Below are positions 46,601-56,500 of a stretch of 64,000 bases of DNA, piece by piece. Position 1 is the stretch's first letter. Each line of letters starts with the position of its first letter. The DNA is from Oscheius onirici. Taxonomy: Eukaryota > Nematoda > Chromadorea > Rhabditida > Rhabditidae. Under the pieces are notes generated by a model. It had not been told where the DNA came from, ran no database searches, and saw only the letters and a program-made list of their open reading frames with translations. The stretch is from the NCBI GenBank assembly GCA_932521025.1, contig OW051469.1, forward strand, positions 3,050,398 to 3,114,397, given 5' to 3'. A program made the translations under genes and the position numbers.

Positions 46601-47324
46601 GAATATGTAAACAACGTCAGTATAAATATTTAACATTCACCTGACGGGAAGGGCTCGTAACTTTTTGACGTCTTCGAGGCAGGTATACTGGACGATCTTC
46701 AAGGCGAGCAGAAGCCTCGTTCCGTCGGCTAAGAATCCAATTCCGTGTTCTTCCGCCGCTCTTCCCAGCGAGCCACAGAGCGCGTCGAGTCGTTTGTTAT
46801 CATTCGGGGCTCCGAAACGGTAGAAGACGTTCAATCTATGAGCCTGCTCGACGAGGATCTGCAAATTCCGTACATTTTCAGTCAAAACGCATATTTTCAC
46901 GTTTTCGTTTTATTTATCAGGAAAAAAAACCTACTTTTGGATCGAATCCCTGCGTTTTAACAACCTCATCAAATACTCGTCTAATCTCGTGGGCTATTGC
47001 TCGTCTGGCGTGTTGATTTCTGAAGAAGCGCTGTATCGTCAGGGCTGACTTTAGCTTGCGCGTGTCCTGTGCTCTGGCTGCACGCTCCGCCTCCATCTGC
47101 TGCATCCATATGTCGCGTTCGTTCTGAAAAATAAGAGTTTTCGAAGAAAAGACTGAAGAAAAAACAAGTCAAAACCAATCTACTTTTTGTCACTTTCCAA
47201 GATCTTTTCCCATATTGCATTTTCCAGCTCAAAATAATGAAAGGAAACTAACCAACGAGTTGAACATGGCCTCCTGGTTGCGGTCACGGGACAATTTACC
47301 GTCGAAAAAGGTTAAATTGAACAT
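34645..47324 (-). CDS. UBE3C: HECT ubiquitin ligase, UBE3C/HUL5 type
   Basis: Sixteen exons from ATG 47324 to stop 34645: 47324-47253, 47123-46935, 46858-46641, 46292-46092, 46047-45938, 40928-40654, 40592-40389, 40352-40187, 39620-39419, 39379-39209, 36999-36916, 36875-36646, 36268-35984, 35942-35750, 35705-35458 and 34855-34645; about 1019 aa. The N-terminus has an IQ-like helix (SALTIQRFFRNQHARRAI), as in UBE3C. An acidic Ser/Asp stretch (QDSDSDSDAE) precedes the HECT domain: PFLLLFDKRL..IFQD, VDGGGIFREFL, FLGRMLAKLI, TYPCEG, KFITGCPRPP. The catalytic Cys lies in SATCMNLLKLPVYDS, and the protein ends FELA. It ligates ubiquitin and assists proteasome processivity. Exon 5 lacks one base: phases before and after demand 111 nt, 110 are present, and the frame meets TGA. 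Introns 5 and 10 contain plus-strand BTB genes. Confidence 0.9.
37314..38159 (+). CDS. BTB protein 1, nested in UBE3C intron 10
   Basis: Two exons (37314-37868, 37908-38159) give an uninterrupted 268-aa frame. The BTB fold is seen as FEDPELSDGTLVAKEG, HKMILGCRSDVFKRMFFGHF and DSFRKLLEVF. A BACK-like helical part follows with the family's C-x4-C-x2-C signature (WCKSPSCLMCINLF) and a terminal exon (KFYDVTLNQWKSIVKK). It lacks a MATH domain. Two introns present in relatives are read through here in frame (VFSRFSFKINGSL after GHFKE), and the usual stop is changed so that translation enters the former 3' UTR. A leader acceptor (TTTTAG) lies 6 bases before the ATG. It may act as a cullin-3 adaptor, but its substrate is unknown. 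Confidence 0.6.
38240..39074 (+). pseudogene. BTB copy 2, frameshifted
   Basis: Recognisable parts are EPDAIEFGDP, then after a shift near 38283 SDVTLTAKKG and FKVHKMILANTSEFFKKMVFGD, later VKKLLEIIYEGKPKEFD, then the BACK-like piece (VLKVAERLGLTKAVVKCFQE, SLSCGFCLNLFLFAR) and a last exon QWKAAMNDYPGTQPEPGYP ending EAFFSHFI. One extra base in 'gatccgacgaattctcc' breaks the first exon. An insertion of about 130 bases (38570-38710) separates the middle. Its 3' UTR has the family element (tgcccaatcagtggcaatga). Confidence 0.65.
41190..41892 (+). pseudogene. BTB copy 3, frameshift and lost splice acceptor
   Basis: It starts MSNVKPQPILFGVPELSDV after a TTTTCAG leader acceptor. BTB elements (HKMILANGSSSFKATFF, GLEIIYTGKTSD) are clear. 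After QPDCFFCLNLYL the frame shifts by two bases, so FARAYNLNF continues in another frame. The acceptor before the terminal exon (KFSKDNFTLWEKLVKELPGTK) reads TTCGG where relatives have TTCAG. The terminal exon itself is intact and the family 3' UTR element follows. Nested in UBE3C intron 5, opposite strand. Confidence 0.65.
42254..43281 (+). pseudogene. BTB copies 4 and 5 joined in one unit
   Basis: The first BTB exon (MDPSNEEFPDPIEFGDPDLI) loses about 22 bases after KKILAN, which breaks the frame before FFGD. The next exon (EDRFEIENVTEDSLKNTLEL) runs straight into a second BTB start (KSIEFGDPDLIDVTIVVGKQ, KMILANSSKVFKEMFFGDSA), as if an unequal exchange had fused two neighbours. The remainder is intact: NQDRFEVKDVSEGVF, then DLQKIYEDENLQNLGH, the motif CNKIDCHCCFFLYW and a last exon RNKYYLAWKAGVLKRRTEQP. 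Acceptor TTTTTTCAG lies 5 bases before the ATG. Nested in UBE3C intron 5. Confidence 0.6.
43416..44140 (+). pseudogene. BTB copy 6, stop before last exon
   Basis: Intact first exon (MALPIQFGDPDFIDITLVV, ILANSSEVFKAMFFGDST), second exon (QKRFEIKNVCEDVLNSILKI) and third exon (RYYDRESLKISGHRS, FLGGYLNYLKTSVNRF) ending LGCWKNYGS with TGA before the splice site. The would-be last exon (IGYDNKYYLA) also ends in TGA. A shortened protein of about 190 aa could still be made. The Cys motif is altered (CNKNACMYI). Leader acceptor TTTTTCAG lies 5 bases before the ATG. Confidence 0.55.
44326..45060 (+). CDS. BTB protein 7, intact, nested in UBE3C intron 5
   Basis: Four exons (44326-44487, 44529-44654, 44694-44936, 44974-45060) total 618 nt, 205 aa, with all phases consistent. 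The BTB part reads SIEFGDPDLIDVTLVV, NKIILANSSKVFKEMFFGDF, GLNSILEIIYTGKSSDFDA. The helical part reads RYHNLESLEISGHRS, FFLGGYLNYLKTTADRFIE. The Cys motif is CNNDRCMYC, and the end is NRYYLAWKADVFKTRTEQP. It is the cleanest member of the 42-46 kb subfamily. The usual TTTCAG before the ATG is TTTCGG here, so leader addition may use another site. Function is unknown; BTB proteins of this size often pair with cullin 3. Confidence 0.7.
45208..45760 (+). pseudogene. BTB copy 8, truncated
   Basis: It begins MVPPKEEIPDPIEFGDPDL after TTTTTCCAG. About 30 bases are lost after NKIIL, removing the ILANSS..VFKEM helix and shifting the frame. Second and third exons are present (QDRFEIKDVGEDVFGIVLET; WKTAVQPTADRFIEQKFKQF), ending at CNKIYCKYCFF with a stop. 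No terminal exon was found. Family 3' UTR sequence (ctgtccaatcagcggcaatga) follows at 45814. Confidence 0.65.
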
Positions 47325-47508
47325 TTTTCACTGAAAAATGGCTATAAAACTTAGACGAAAATCAAGATATGACATTGAAATAACAGTGCGAAATGAGAAA
47401 TTGAGGTAATAATTAGAAAAATACTTCATTTCATAGAAGGCAATTTGAAAATAACGAATACCCAAAGAAATTTGGCTCGTAACAAAAATAACGAATAAAA
47501 TTAGAAAA
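47325..47508 (-). promoter_or_regulatory. Short operon-type spacer between EIF2B5 and UBE3C
   Basis: Only 184 bases separate the EIF2B5 stop (47509) from the UBE3C start (47324) on the same strand. A TTTTTCAG-like acceptor (tttttcagtgaaaa on the minus strand) lies 7 bases before the UBE3C ATG. Such spacing with an acceptor next to the start is what nematode operons with SL2-type trans-splicing look like. Confidence 0.6.
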
Positions 47509-50500
47509 TTAGTTTTCTTTCTTCTTTACTTCTTCGTCGCTTTCTTCTTCACTGCTCTCTTTGAGCCAATCGACGAGTTTTTGCATTGTCGGCTTCAGGG
47601 CAGAGTTTTTGGGCAGCGAGTAGAACCAGTCTTTTATACCTTTCTGAAAATTGAACAGTTTTTAGGCGAAAAGGCAGATTTTTTGGACTGATAACGTATG
47701 TCTTTTTAGTAGAAAAACATAAATGCTTTTATCGAGCTAAAAGTTTTTTTGTGAGCATAATTAGTTTTTAACAAGTCATGACAGGAAAAGCAAGTGTGCT
47801 TTGTTTCTTGCGACGTAGTTATTTGGAGGGACAGATTGTGACTGGAACCGGAACAGAGAACGAAGTAATAGATGAAGGTAAGGAATCTTTAACATTCGCC
47901 CTGGAAAGGCGTTGCTATCCTTGTTTGACAAGATTTGCTAGCTTTTTACCTCTGACCTATTTTTACGCTCTACCTTGAAAAATTTGTTCAGCTCCGAGGA
48001 GAAATCAAGAACATTGGGTGAAGAAGGAATCTCGAAAAAAATTAGCACGTTTGAATTGCCGCGCAAATTTGAAATTTGATTTAGCGCCAACGAGGATTGT
48101 AGTGGGACCCAGAGATACCGTAATCTTGTTCACAACTTCTTTTTAGGCCCAAATCCTAAATTTTCACATCTTTTATTGACATTTTCTTGTCTTATTTCAG
48201 CTGTTTTCTATTCCATTTTCCAACAACATTTTTTGACCGTAATGGTAACGTCGGAGATCCGGATCACCGAATTCGATAGGGTCGAGCTCGATTTTTTTTT
48301 TACTTTCCATTTTGACTACAAAAAATGATTACTTTATTAGGGCGCGTCAGAAGTCGTGTTCCGTAGTACTACAGCTGCCTTTCAAATTGATCGGATCGGT
48401 CTGGGATTGTTTCTGGAACGACCAGGGTTCGAGCCCGCCGAGAGGAAATTTTTTTTTTTTTTTTAACAGTAGCATTTTACTGGGCTAAATATCACCCCTG
48501 TAAAATTTCAGCTCGATTGGATCGATAGTTTTTTCAAAAATTCAAATTCGGGCTCAAAAAAATCACCGTGAGGTCGAAATTTTGGAAAAAAAATCTTTCC
48601 CTAGCCTTTATTTCAAAACATACGGAGCTGATATTAGTTACATTCCCCTTCTTCCCGTGTTTTGTTCAATTTTACTTTCCCGCCAAAAGCGTCCCGCTTT
48701 TGGCGTGCACCCCTTTCTTTGAATTTTACCTTTTTACTCTCAAGTTCCGTTGACGGCTCGAGAGACTTTGCTAGGTTTTTCTCGTATTTACGTTGTAAAT
48801 TCTATTTTTATCTTCTCAGTTTACGTCAACTTGTGGTTTACTTTCTCTTTTTATAAATTACAACCACAAAACTCGTTCTCTTCTTGACGCAAAAGTCAAG
48901 TCAAGTTGTTCTTTTCCTTCCGTCTCGTTCGTAAGCCCTTCTAACCAGAAGGCACACCTAGTTTGGGGGCCGAACAAAAACGAACCCTTACTCTGGCAAA
49001 GTCCAAAGTAGAGCGAGTTCATACCTTTAGACAAGTCGGTAGAGACTCCACGTAGGAGGTTATTGCTGACCAGGCCAAGGGAAAGGAGTGAAATAAGAAG
49101 AGGAAGTCGAAAAGACGCTCTTTCTGCTATTATCCTACTGCCAGTAGCGGCACGAGAAACAAAAACCGGCATCTTCACAGCGAAGGTTATTGCTGCGTTT
49201 CTCGAGGAATCAGGCTTGTTAATTTGCTGCGCCGCGCTTTTCAGCGCTGGCCACAGAGGCGCGCCGTAGGATTCGGCTCTGTATTCTGGCGGCAATTTAA
49301 AAAAATTTGTACATTTCAGTTTTACGCTCTTAACGTAAGGTTTTTTTTTGCTTTTTCGGGGAATTATTTCTTTGTCTTTTTTTTCTCCTTTTTCTTTGTC
49401 TTTTTCTTCTTTTTTAGCTTTCTAAATATATCTCTCTACTACTAAAGCGCAATGGTGTCTGTTGTGGACTCTGTTTATTTGTTTGTTTGTCCGGGACCTG
49501 AAATTTTGGGGTATTGTTAAGAGTCGCCGCCTTCACCCAGACGACCCGGGTTCGATTCCTCTCCTCGCCAAATATTTTTGCTAAATTGTTTTCAGTAGGA
49601 AATAGAGTTAGGGTAACCCCTTATTTCATACGGTTTCCAGATCTAAAATTCATTTTTTCGCTAATAATCAGGGTGGACTCGTTTACGAACGCCCTCGGAA
49701 CTGTTTCTTTCAGAGTTTCTCCAGTAGCCGGTCCAAATTTGCACCTTCCATCTTGGGGATACAAAATTTTTGCTGTTTTCATTACATAAATTTGTTTTAT
49801 ATCACTGCTTCTACCAATGGACCCCCTTCGAGAAACTGATGACAGAAGTTAGTGCTGCCCCCCTCCGGTTTAGCACTGACGCCGTAGGTAACAAATTGGA
49901 ACCCGTTATAAATAAGACGACAACTAGGGTTTGATTTGGCAAGAGTTTCATTACTGTTCAGTACAAAACAAGATACGACGTCTTCAGCCATTTTATTAGT
50001 AAAAGACGTGAAAAAGGTTGAATGGAGCAAAAAGTAAAAATTTAAATGAAATCTAGGTGGAAAAAAAGGTAAAATCCAGCTGGCGGTACTGAAAATAGAT
50101 ATTTAGAAAGCTAAAAAAGAAGAAAAAAAATTCCCCGAAAAAGAAAAAAACCTTACGTTGAGAGCGTAAAACTAAATGTACAATTTTTTTTAAATTGCCG
50201 CCAGAATACAGAGCCGAATCCTGCGGCGCGGCGCTACGCCGCAAAATCAACAAGCCTGCGAGGAATTTTGTGTTGAGAGACGGAAAAAAAGAAGTGAAAA
50301 CTACGAGTAAAACTTCCGTGTACAGCTCACTTCTTCTGCTACAAGATTCAATTGAAAAACTGTGATCTTGCAGATAGCAAAACGATGGCTGCCACGCGTA
50401 GAAGGACCGATTCAGTTGCATCGCAAGAAGTTGACAACACGAACGGTGGAAATGATGGCAATCGAGTGGAAGAGACGTCACAGAATGACGACGCGGGAGA

Positions 50501-53500
50501 AGAAGATCAGGTCAGCATTTTTGAGCACCTGTCACTCAAAAAATGGTGTGAAAAAGTGAAAACGGATTTAACAAAGCTTTCGAATTTGGTTGAGACAACT
50601 GTCAACGCGCCTACGGACATGCGCAAGAATTACATGTCGCCATTCAAGTGCTTTTTCAAAGAGATGTACAAAGAAGTGCGCGATCTAGAAGATCATCAAT
50701 TTGTGAAACAGGAAACGTACAATGTGTTGGCAAAAGAGCCGCTTCTAGACGTAGAATCCTTTGAGTTCCTGCTCAAGCACGGCACAGATAATGAAAACAA
50801 CTTTGACGCGTTGAAAAAAATTCTGGCGGTTCAAAATTTTGAGCAGATTCAAGAAAAGATCATTCGCGATAGAATTTTGCTCGAAAATGCTTGCGTAAGA
50901 CTAAAAACGGTTCCAGAAAATTTGAAAACAAAAAATCAAGAGATCTTAGTCGATCTAGAGAATGCTCAAAATAAAAATCTCGTCTTGCAGGGAAATCCAA
51001 AGAACGACGGCGAAAAGACTCCTCAACAAGTTTACGGAGGAGGACCCAGCTGTCCTGGTACTGACGGTCAGCTGTCGTTACTGGCTAGAATAAAGAACCG
51101 GTTGCAGATATCCGAAAGATCCAACGGCTTCGAATCGACGAGAGCAGACGACAGATTTCTTCCCGAGACGACAGACCAGAAGGAATGGAGACCGACAAGT
51201 ATGTCCCCTTCAAATTTCGAAACTCTACTGAGATCACAAATACTGCCTCCCATAGAAAACTACACCGGTTATTACGTAGAGAGCTTCGAAAGATTTGTCG
51301 AATTCTTTGAAGCCAAATACGATCGAAACTGTTTCTCCGACGCTAGCGCTCAGATATGAAAGAAACATGAACGACGTGAAATCTTTTGGCTTGTCGAAAG
51401 AAAGATCACCACCAAAAATCGAGTCTAGACCTAGGTTTCCAATAAACACTAGTCATCAGCATTCTCAAGGGCCGCCACAGCCAAAATTCCCAGTTGATGA
51501 CAAAAGAGACATTCAAAATTCTCCGCTATCTTGTTACGATTGCGCAGGGGTGATATTTAGCCCAGTAAAATGCTACTGTTAAAAAAAAACAAAAAAATTT
51601 CCTCTCGGCGGACTCGAACCCTGGTCTGACGAAAATTTGAAAGTCGAATAACTTTTTGCGCGAAAGAGTAAAATACGTTTTTCAAAAAAAGGATGATGCG
51701 TCTCGATCGCGTTTTTTTGTGGTTGACCATTTTTTTGTATCTCCTAACCTCATACAGTTACGTTTTTGGTCCGATTTCAAAGCTACCGTAACCCTTGATC
51801 CCAAAATCCAAACTGCCCCAAAAGCTCTCAATAATTTTTTTTCGAGGTCGACTACCCCCAGGAACAATCCCAGACCGATCCGATCAATTTGAAAGGCAGC
51901 TGTAGTACTACGGGACACGACTTCTGACGCGCCCTAATAAAATAATCATTCTTTGTAGTCAAAATGGAAAGTAAAAAAAATCAAGCTCGACCCTATCGAA
52001 TTCGGTGATCCGGAGCTCTCCGACGTTACCATTACGGTCAAAGAAGGCGACAAGGAACAAGAATTCAAGGCCAACAAGACAATTTTGGCTAACAGCTCCG
52101 ATGTCTTCAAGAGAATGTTTTTCGGCGAATCCAAAGAGGATCGCGTCGAGATTGAATATGTTCCCATTGACGCACTCAGACGGCTTCTCGAGATCATTCA
52201 AGCAGGAAAACCGAGCGATTTCGACATTTTCGATAAAAAGATCCTTCATGGTCTGGAGTTTTATGGCAGTACAAGTCAAAGACAATCTTAAAGGATAATT
52301 CCCTTGTGTATCCCATTTTTTATCGAAATAATATTCAGAGTTCCGGAGCTATGTTCAAGAGCTCATGGCAGTTGCAGAGCGTTTCGAGGTCACAACGGCG
52401 GTCATGAACTGTTTCCAGAAGGCGATCTCCAGAAAATGCTATGAGAGCTGTTTCTTCTGTTACAATCTGTACATGCTCGCCTATATCTACAATCTAAAAT
52501 AAGATGTAAACGACCTTTGTTTTTTATTGAAAAAAATTTAAGACATATTTCAAAGAACATATATTCATGGAGTGGAAATTTTGCATGAAGAAAACTGGTA
52601 ATACTCGAGCTGGCAACCCCCTCAGTTCAAATTTTTGCCGCGTCAACCCCTTGTTTGTTCATTTTTGATCTTTTTACCTATTTTCCACTCATTTTTACAC
52701 TTTCAGAGTATGATTATCGAATTCTACGCCCAAAATAACCCCTAGAATGTGAAAAGTGCAACGAAAAACCTTTGATTTTCGAAGAAAACTTGTGGGAACA
52801 ATACTAGGCAAAGATTGCCTATTTCGCTCAAATTATGAGCAGTTTTCACATGCTAGGGCTTGTTTTGGGCTTCGAATTCGATAAACGTACTTTGAAAGTG
52901 TAAAAATGGGTGGAAAATAGGTAAAAATATCAGAAATGAACACCAGGGGGTTGACGCGCCAAAAATTTGAACTGAGGGGTTGCCAGCTCGAGTATTACCA
53001 GAAAACTTCTTTCCCACTTTCAGACCTTCCTACAGGTCCGAACGGAACGACAGAATGTTACAGAGACGGTAACAATTTTGTAAAGACGTTTTCCTTTAAA
53101 AACAATTTAGTCAAAAACACATTTGGAGGAGAAGAGTTTCCTTTCCGCCAGATTGAAGAAGTCCACGAGCTAAACCCTGATCCAATCGAACTCGGTGATC
53201 CGGAACTCGACGTCACCCTGACGGTCAATGAACATGGAAAAGAGCAGGAATTCAATGCCAACCAGACAATACTTGCCAACAAATCCGACGTCTTCAAGAG
53301 AATGTTTTTCGGTCATTTCAAAGAAGCCAAGGAAGACCACGTCGAGATCAAAGAAATTAGCATCACATGGTTCAAACGGCTTTCGGAGATCATTTACGAC
53401 GGAAAAACTAGCGATATCGACATTTTTGCAAGCAAAATTTGTTATCCGGGATGTTCTATATGTTCTATAAGCGCTGTTTTATTTACTTCCTTATTTTAGA

Positions 53501-56500
53501 CTGATTTAGATTATGGTGACAACAATATTGTAGTGGGAAAAGAATATCTTCAGTTTGTTTTGGCTTTATTTTCCTCCCAAGAAGAAATTAAGAGTTCTGG
53601 AGCTATGTTCAAGATCTGCTGGTCGTTGCCGACCGTTTCAACGCAAGAGGGACTGTCATGAACTACTTCCAGGAAGCCATCAATAAAAACTGCTGTGGCC
53701 AAGGCACCTGTATCTTCTGCCTCAACCTTTTGCTGTTTGCTCGCGTCTACAAGCTGAAATATGAGAAAGTAAGCTTCTGACATTTTCCCAATGTTGCCCC
53801 AAATAATTTCAGACCAAGATCTGGAAGGAAAAATTCAAGATTTGGGAGGAATACATGCAGGAATTCCCTTACCTGAAGCCGGACATTCGCATTCCGACAA
53901 ATCTAGCTGAAGTGATCGATTTCAATGATATGTTCCAGTGTGATGAGTGTTTACCCTAATATAATTGCCATTATGAATTTTCTGTCCTAATCAATGAATC
54001 GTTCTTCAATTTTGGTCTTGTATTAGGTTATTTGGTCTGTATTAGGTTATTTCTAGTTTCATATTTTTCCTTTTGTGACTACCTTCGTCTCATTGAATCA
54101 TCCTTTAGACTGAAAAAAGTCAATATTTTCCTTCGTGGAGAAAAATTAGGCAAACAAATTGGGAACACTTCAAATTTCAATGTTGGCATGTTTTTTTGAA
54201 TAGGCGCCAAACGTGACGGGATCCAGAGATACCGTAATGTTGTAAACAACTTTTTAGGCCTAAAATTTAGTCTCTCCTCCTATGCGTTTTCTGCCTTGGT
54301 ATGCTTGATGTTTTTCTGGTTTAAATAATCTCTTCTTTTGCAGCTGAAATGGATCCTCCACGCGACGATCTCGACAAAAACGAATTCGGCGATCCGGAGC
54401 TAACTGACATCACAATTACGGTCAAAGAAGGCGAAAAGGAACAAGAATTCGATAGAAAAGAATTCGAACAAGAAATAGAAAACAAGACAATTTTGGCTAA
54501 CAGCTCGCGCTATTTCAAGCGAAAATTCTTTTTCAAGGAGCCCAAGGAGGACCGCGTTGAGATCAAGGGCGTCTCTATCACTGCCTTCAGAAGACTCTTG
54601 GGAATCATTTACGACGGAAAACCATGCGATTCCAAGTTCCTCACTCTTTTTGACGGGGGAGGATATTACCACAGTGTAACTTTTTCTCACCTCCTTCTAA
54701 ATATTGCTTACTTAAGGGCCGGAGAGAACATACAGAGTCGCTAGAATATTGCCACGACATGGACTATGACAACATGCGTCAAGAAACTATTACAAGTTGG
54801 TTTTTCGGCACATTTTTTATAATGCTGGAGCTGCTAACTCCAGGCTTGTTGTCCTGCGCAGGCGGCGGTTCTGAGTTGTCCTGCACCGCTCTGAACGAAG
54901 CGGCGGGCTTTGATGTGTGGTGTAGTGGCTAAGAGGCCGGCCACTCCGTTCCAGTCACCCCTGTCCCTCCAAAGAAACTACTAAAGTCACAAGAAGTAAA
55001 GTCGCGCATTTGCTTTTCCTGACGACAACTCCGTATTTCGGGCAAATTTTGATCATTGTCCACGTTCTAGCGGTTGTTTTGCACTCAGAACGATCGAAAG
55101 GTCAAGAAAATTGAACTAAGGAAGTTGCCAGTTCCAGTTTTGCCTTATTTTCCTTGCAGAACCTTTTTTCAGAGTTCTTGAGCTACGTCCAGGAGCTAGC
55201 CGCCGTCGCTGAGCGTTTCATGGTCACAAAGGTCACGGACTGCTTCCAGGAGGCCATCTCCACAAATTATTTTGGAAATCACTATTGCATCTTCTGTCTA
55301 AATCTGTACATGTTCGTCTATATCTACAAGCTGAAATATGGCATTCAACACAATATGTTTTCTGTATATTTTTTGCAAATTGCAAAATTTCAGACTTCTT
55401 TCAGCTTTGCTACTTACATAAACTGGTACAAATTCATGTAACGTGCTTCTTTGTCGACGCCGGCCGTTGTCAAAAAGTCAAAATAACAGGATTAGAGTTA
55501 CAGTCGGTAATATAGAAAAATTGTGGATTTTATTATCGAAAAATTCAGGCTTTTGCCAGCGCGAACATCCGAAAATAAAGCCATATTTTGTAGTCAGTTA
55601 CGACTATCGGTGCGAGTTCGGTGATCCCCAGCTTTACGATGTCACTATCACGGTAAAAGAGGGCGAAAAAGAGCAGCAATTCAAGGCTAACAAGACGATT
55701 TTGGCTAACGGATCTGACTTCTTCAAAATGACGTTTTTTGGCCGTTTAAAAGAGGTTCGTAGCCGTTTTTCTTTCCTAATCAACGAATTTTAGGCCAACG
55801 AGGACCACGTCGAGATGCTCCCATTGAGGGCTTCAGAAAACTTCTCAAAATTATTTACGACGGAAATTTGGGCGATTCCCCGACATTTTCCCTAGCGGAA
55901 TTTGCTTTCCAGGAGTAAGCGCAGCATTTACAGTACATTTAAAATTGTATTTTAGGCATCAGAAGCAAGTAACCGGGCTTGCCGTAGCTATGTAACCTTT
56001 GACAAAAAGCAGATTTTTAGTTGGTTGTTTACCTAATTTTCACAACAACTTTTTTCAGAGTTTTGGAACGACGTTCAAGAGCTGCTGGTCATTGCCGATC
56101 GTTTCATTGCCACAGAGACCGTCATGCAGTACTTCCGAGGCCATCTCCAGAAACTACTGTGGCGATTACATGTGCTTCTTCTGTCTCAACCTTTGCCTGT
56201 TTGCCCTAGCAAATAAGCTGAACTATGGCGGCTGTTATGTAGGCTATAGTATGTTCAAAATACCGCTAATTTTAGGGTACATTCTGGAAAGAACATTTCA
56301 AGATTTGGGAGGAACACATACAGGAATTCCCTGAGCCGAAGCCAGATATTCGGTATCCCACAAGCATGGACGAAGTAGTCGAGTTTTATCACCTATTCAA
56401 ATAATTGTTTTAATACGAATTTCCAATAAATTGCCATACCATCTGACCCTCAAATTTTTTTCTAGAAGTGTTAGTTTTACCCCTTTTTTCTTACGAATTC

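Noticed and set aside
48440-48465. tRNA gene at the 'gaccagggttcgagcccgcc' block
   Set aside because: Only the T-arm/B-box part is present; there is no cloverleaf. The same holds for 28488 and 49550. They are treated as tRNA-related repeats.
48858-49295. 145-codon minus-strand frame before the inner inverted repeat
   Set aside because: No recognisable domain, it overlaps repeat arms, and composition looks random.
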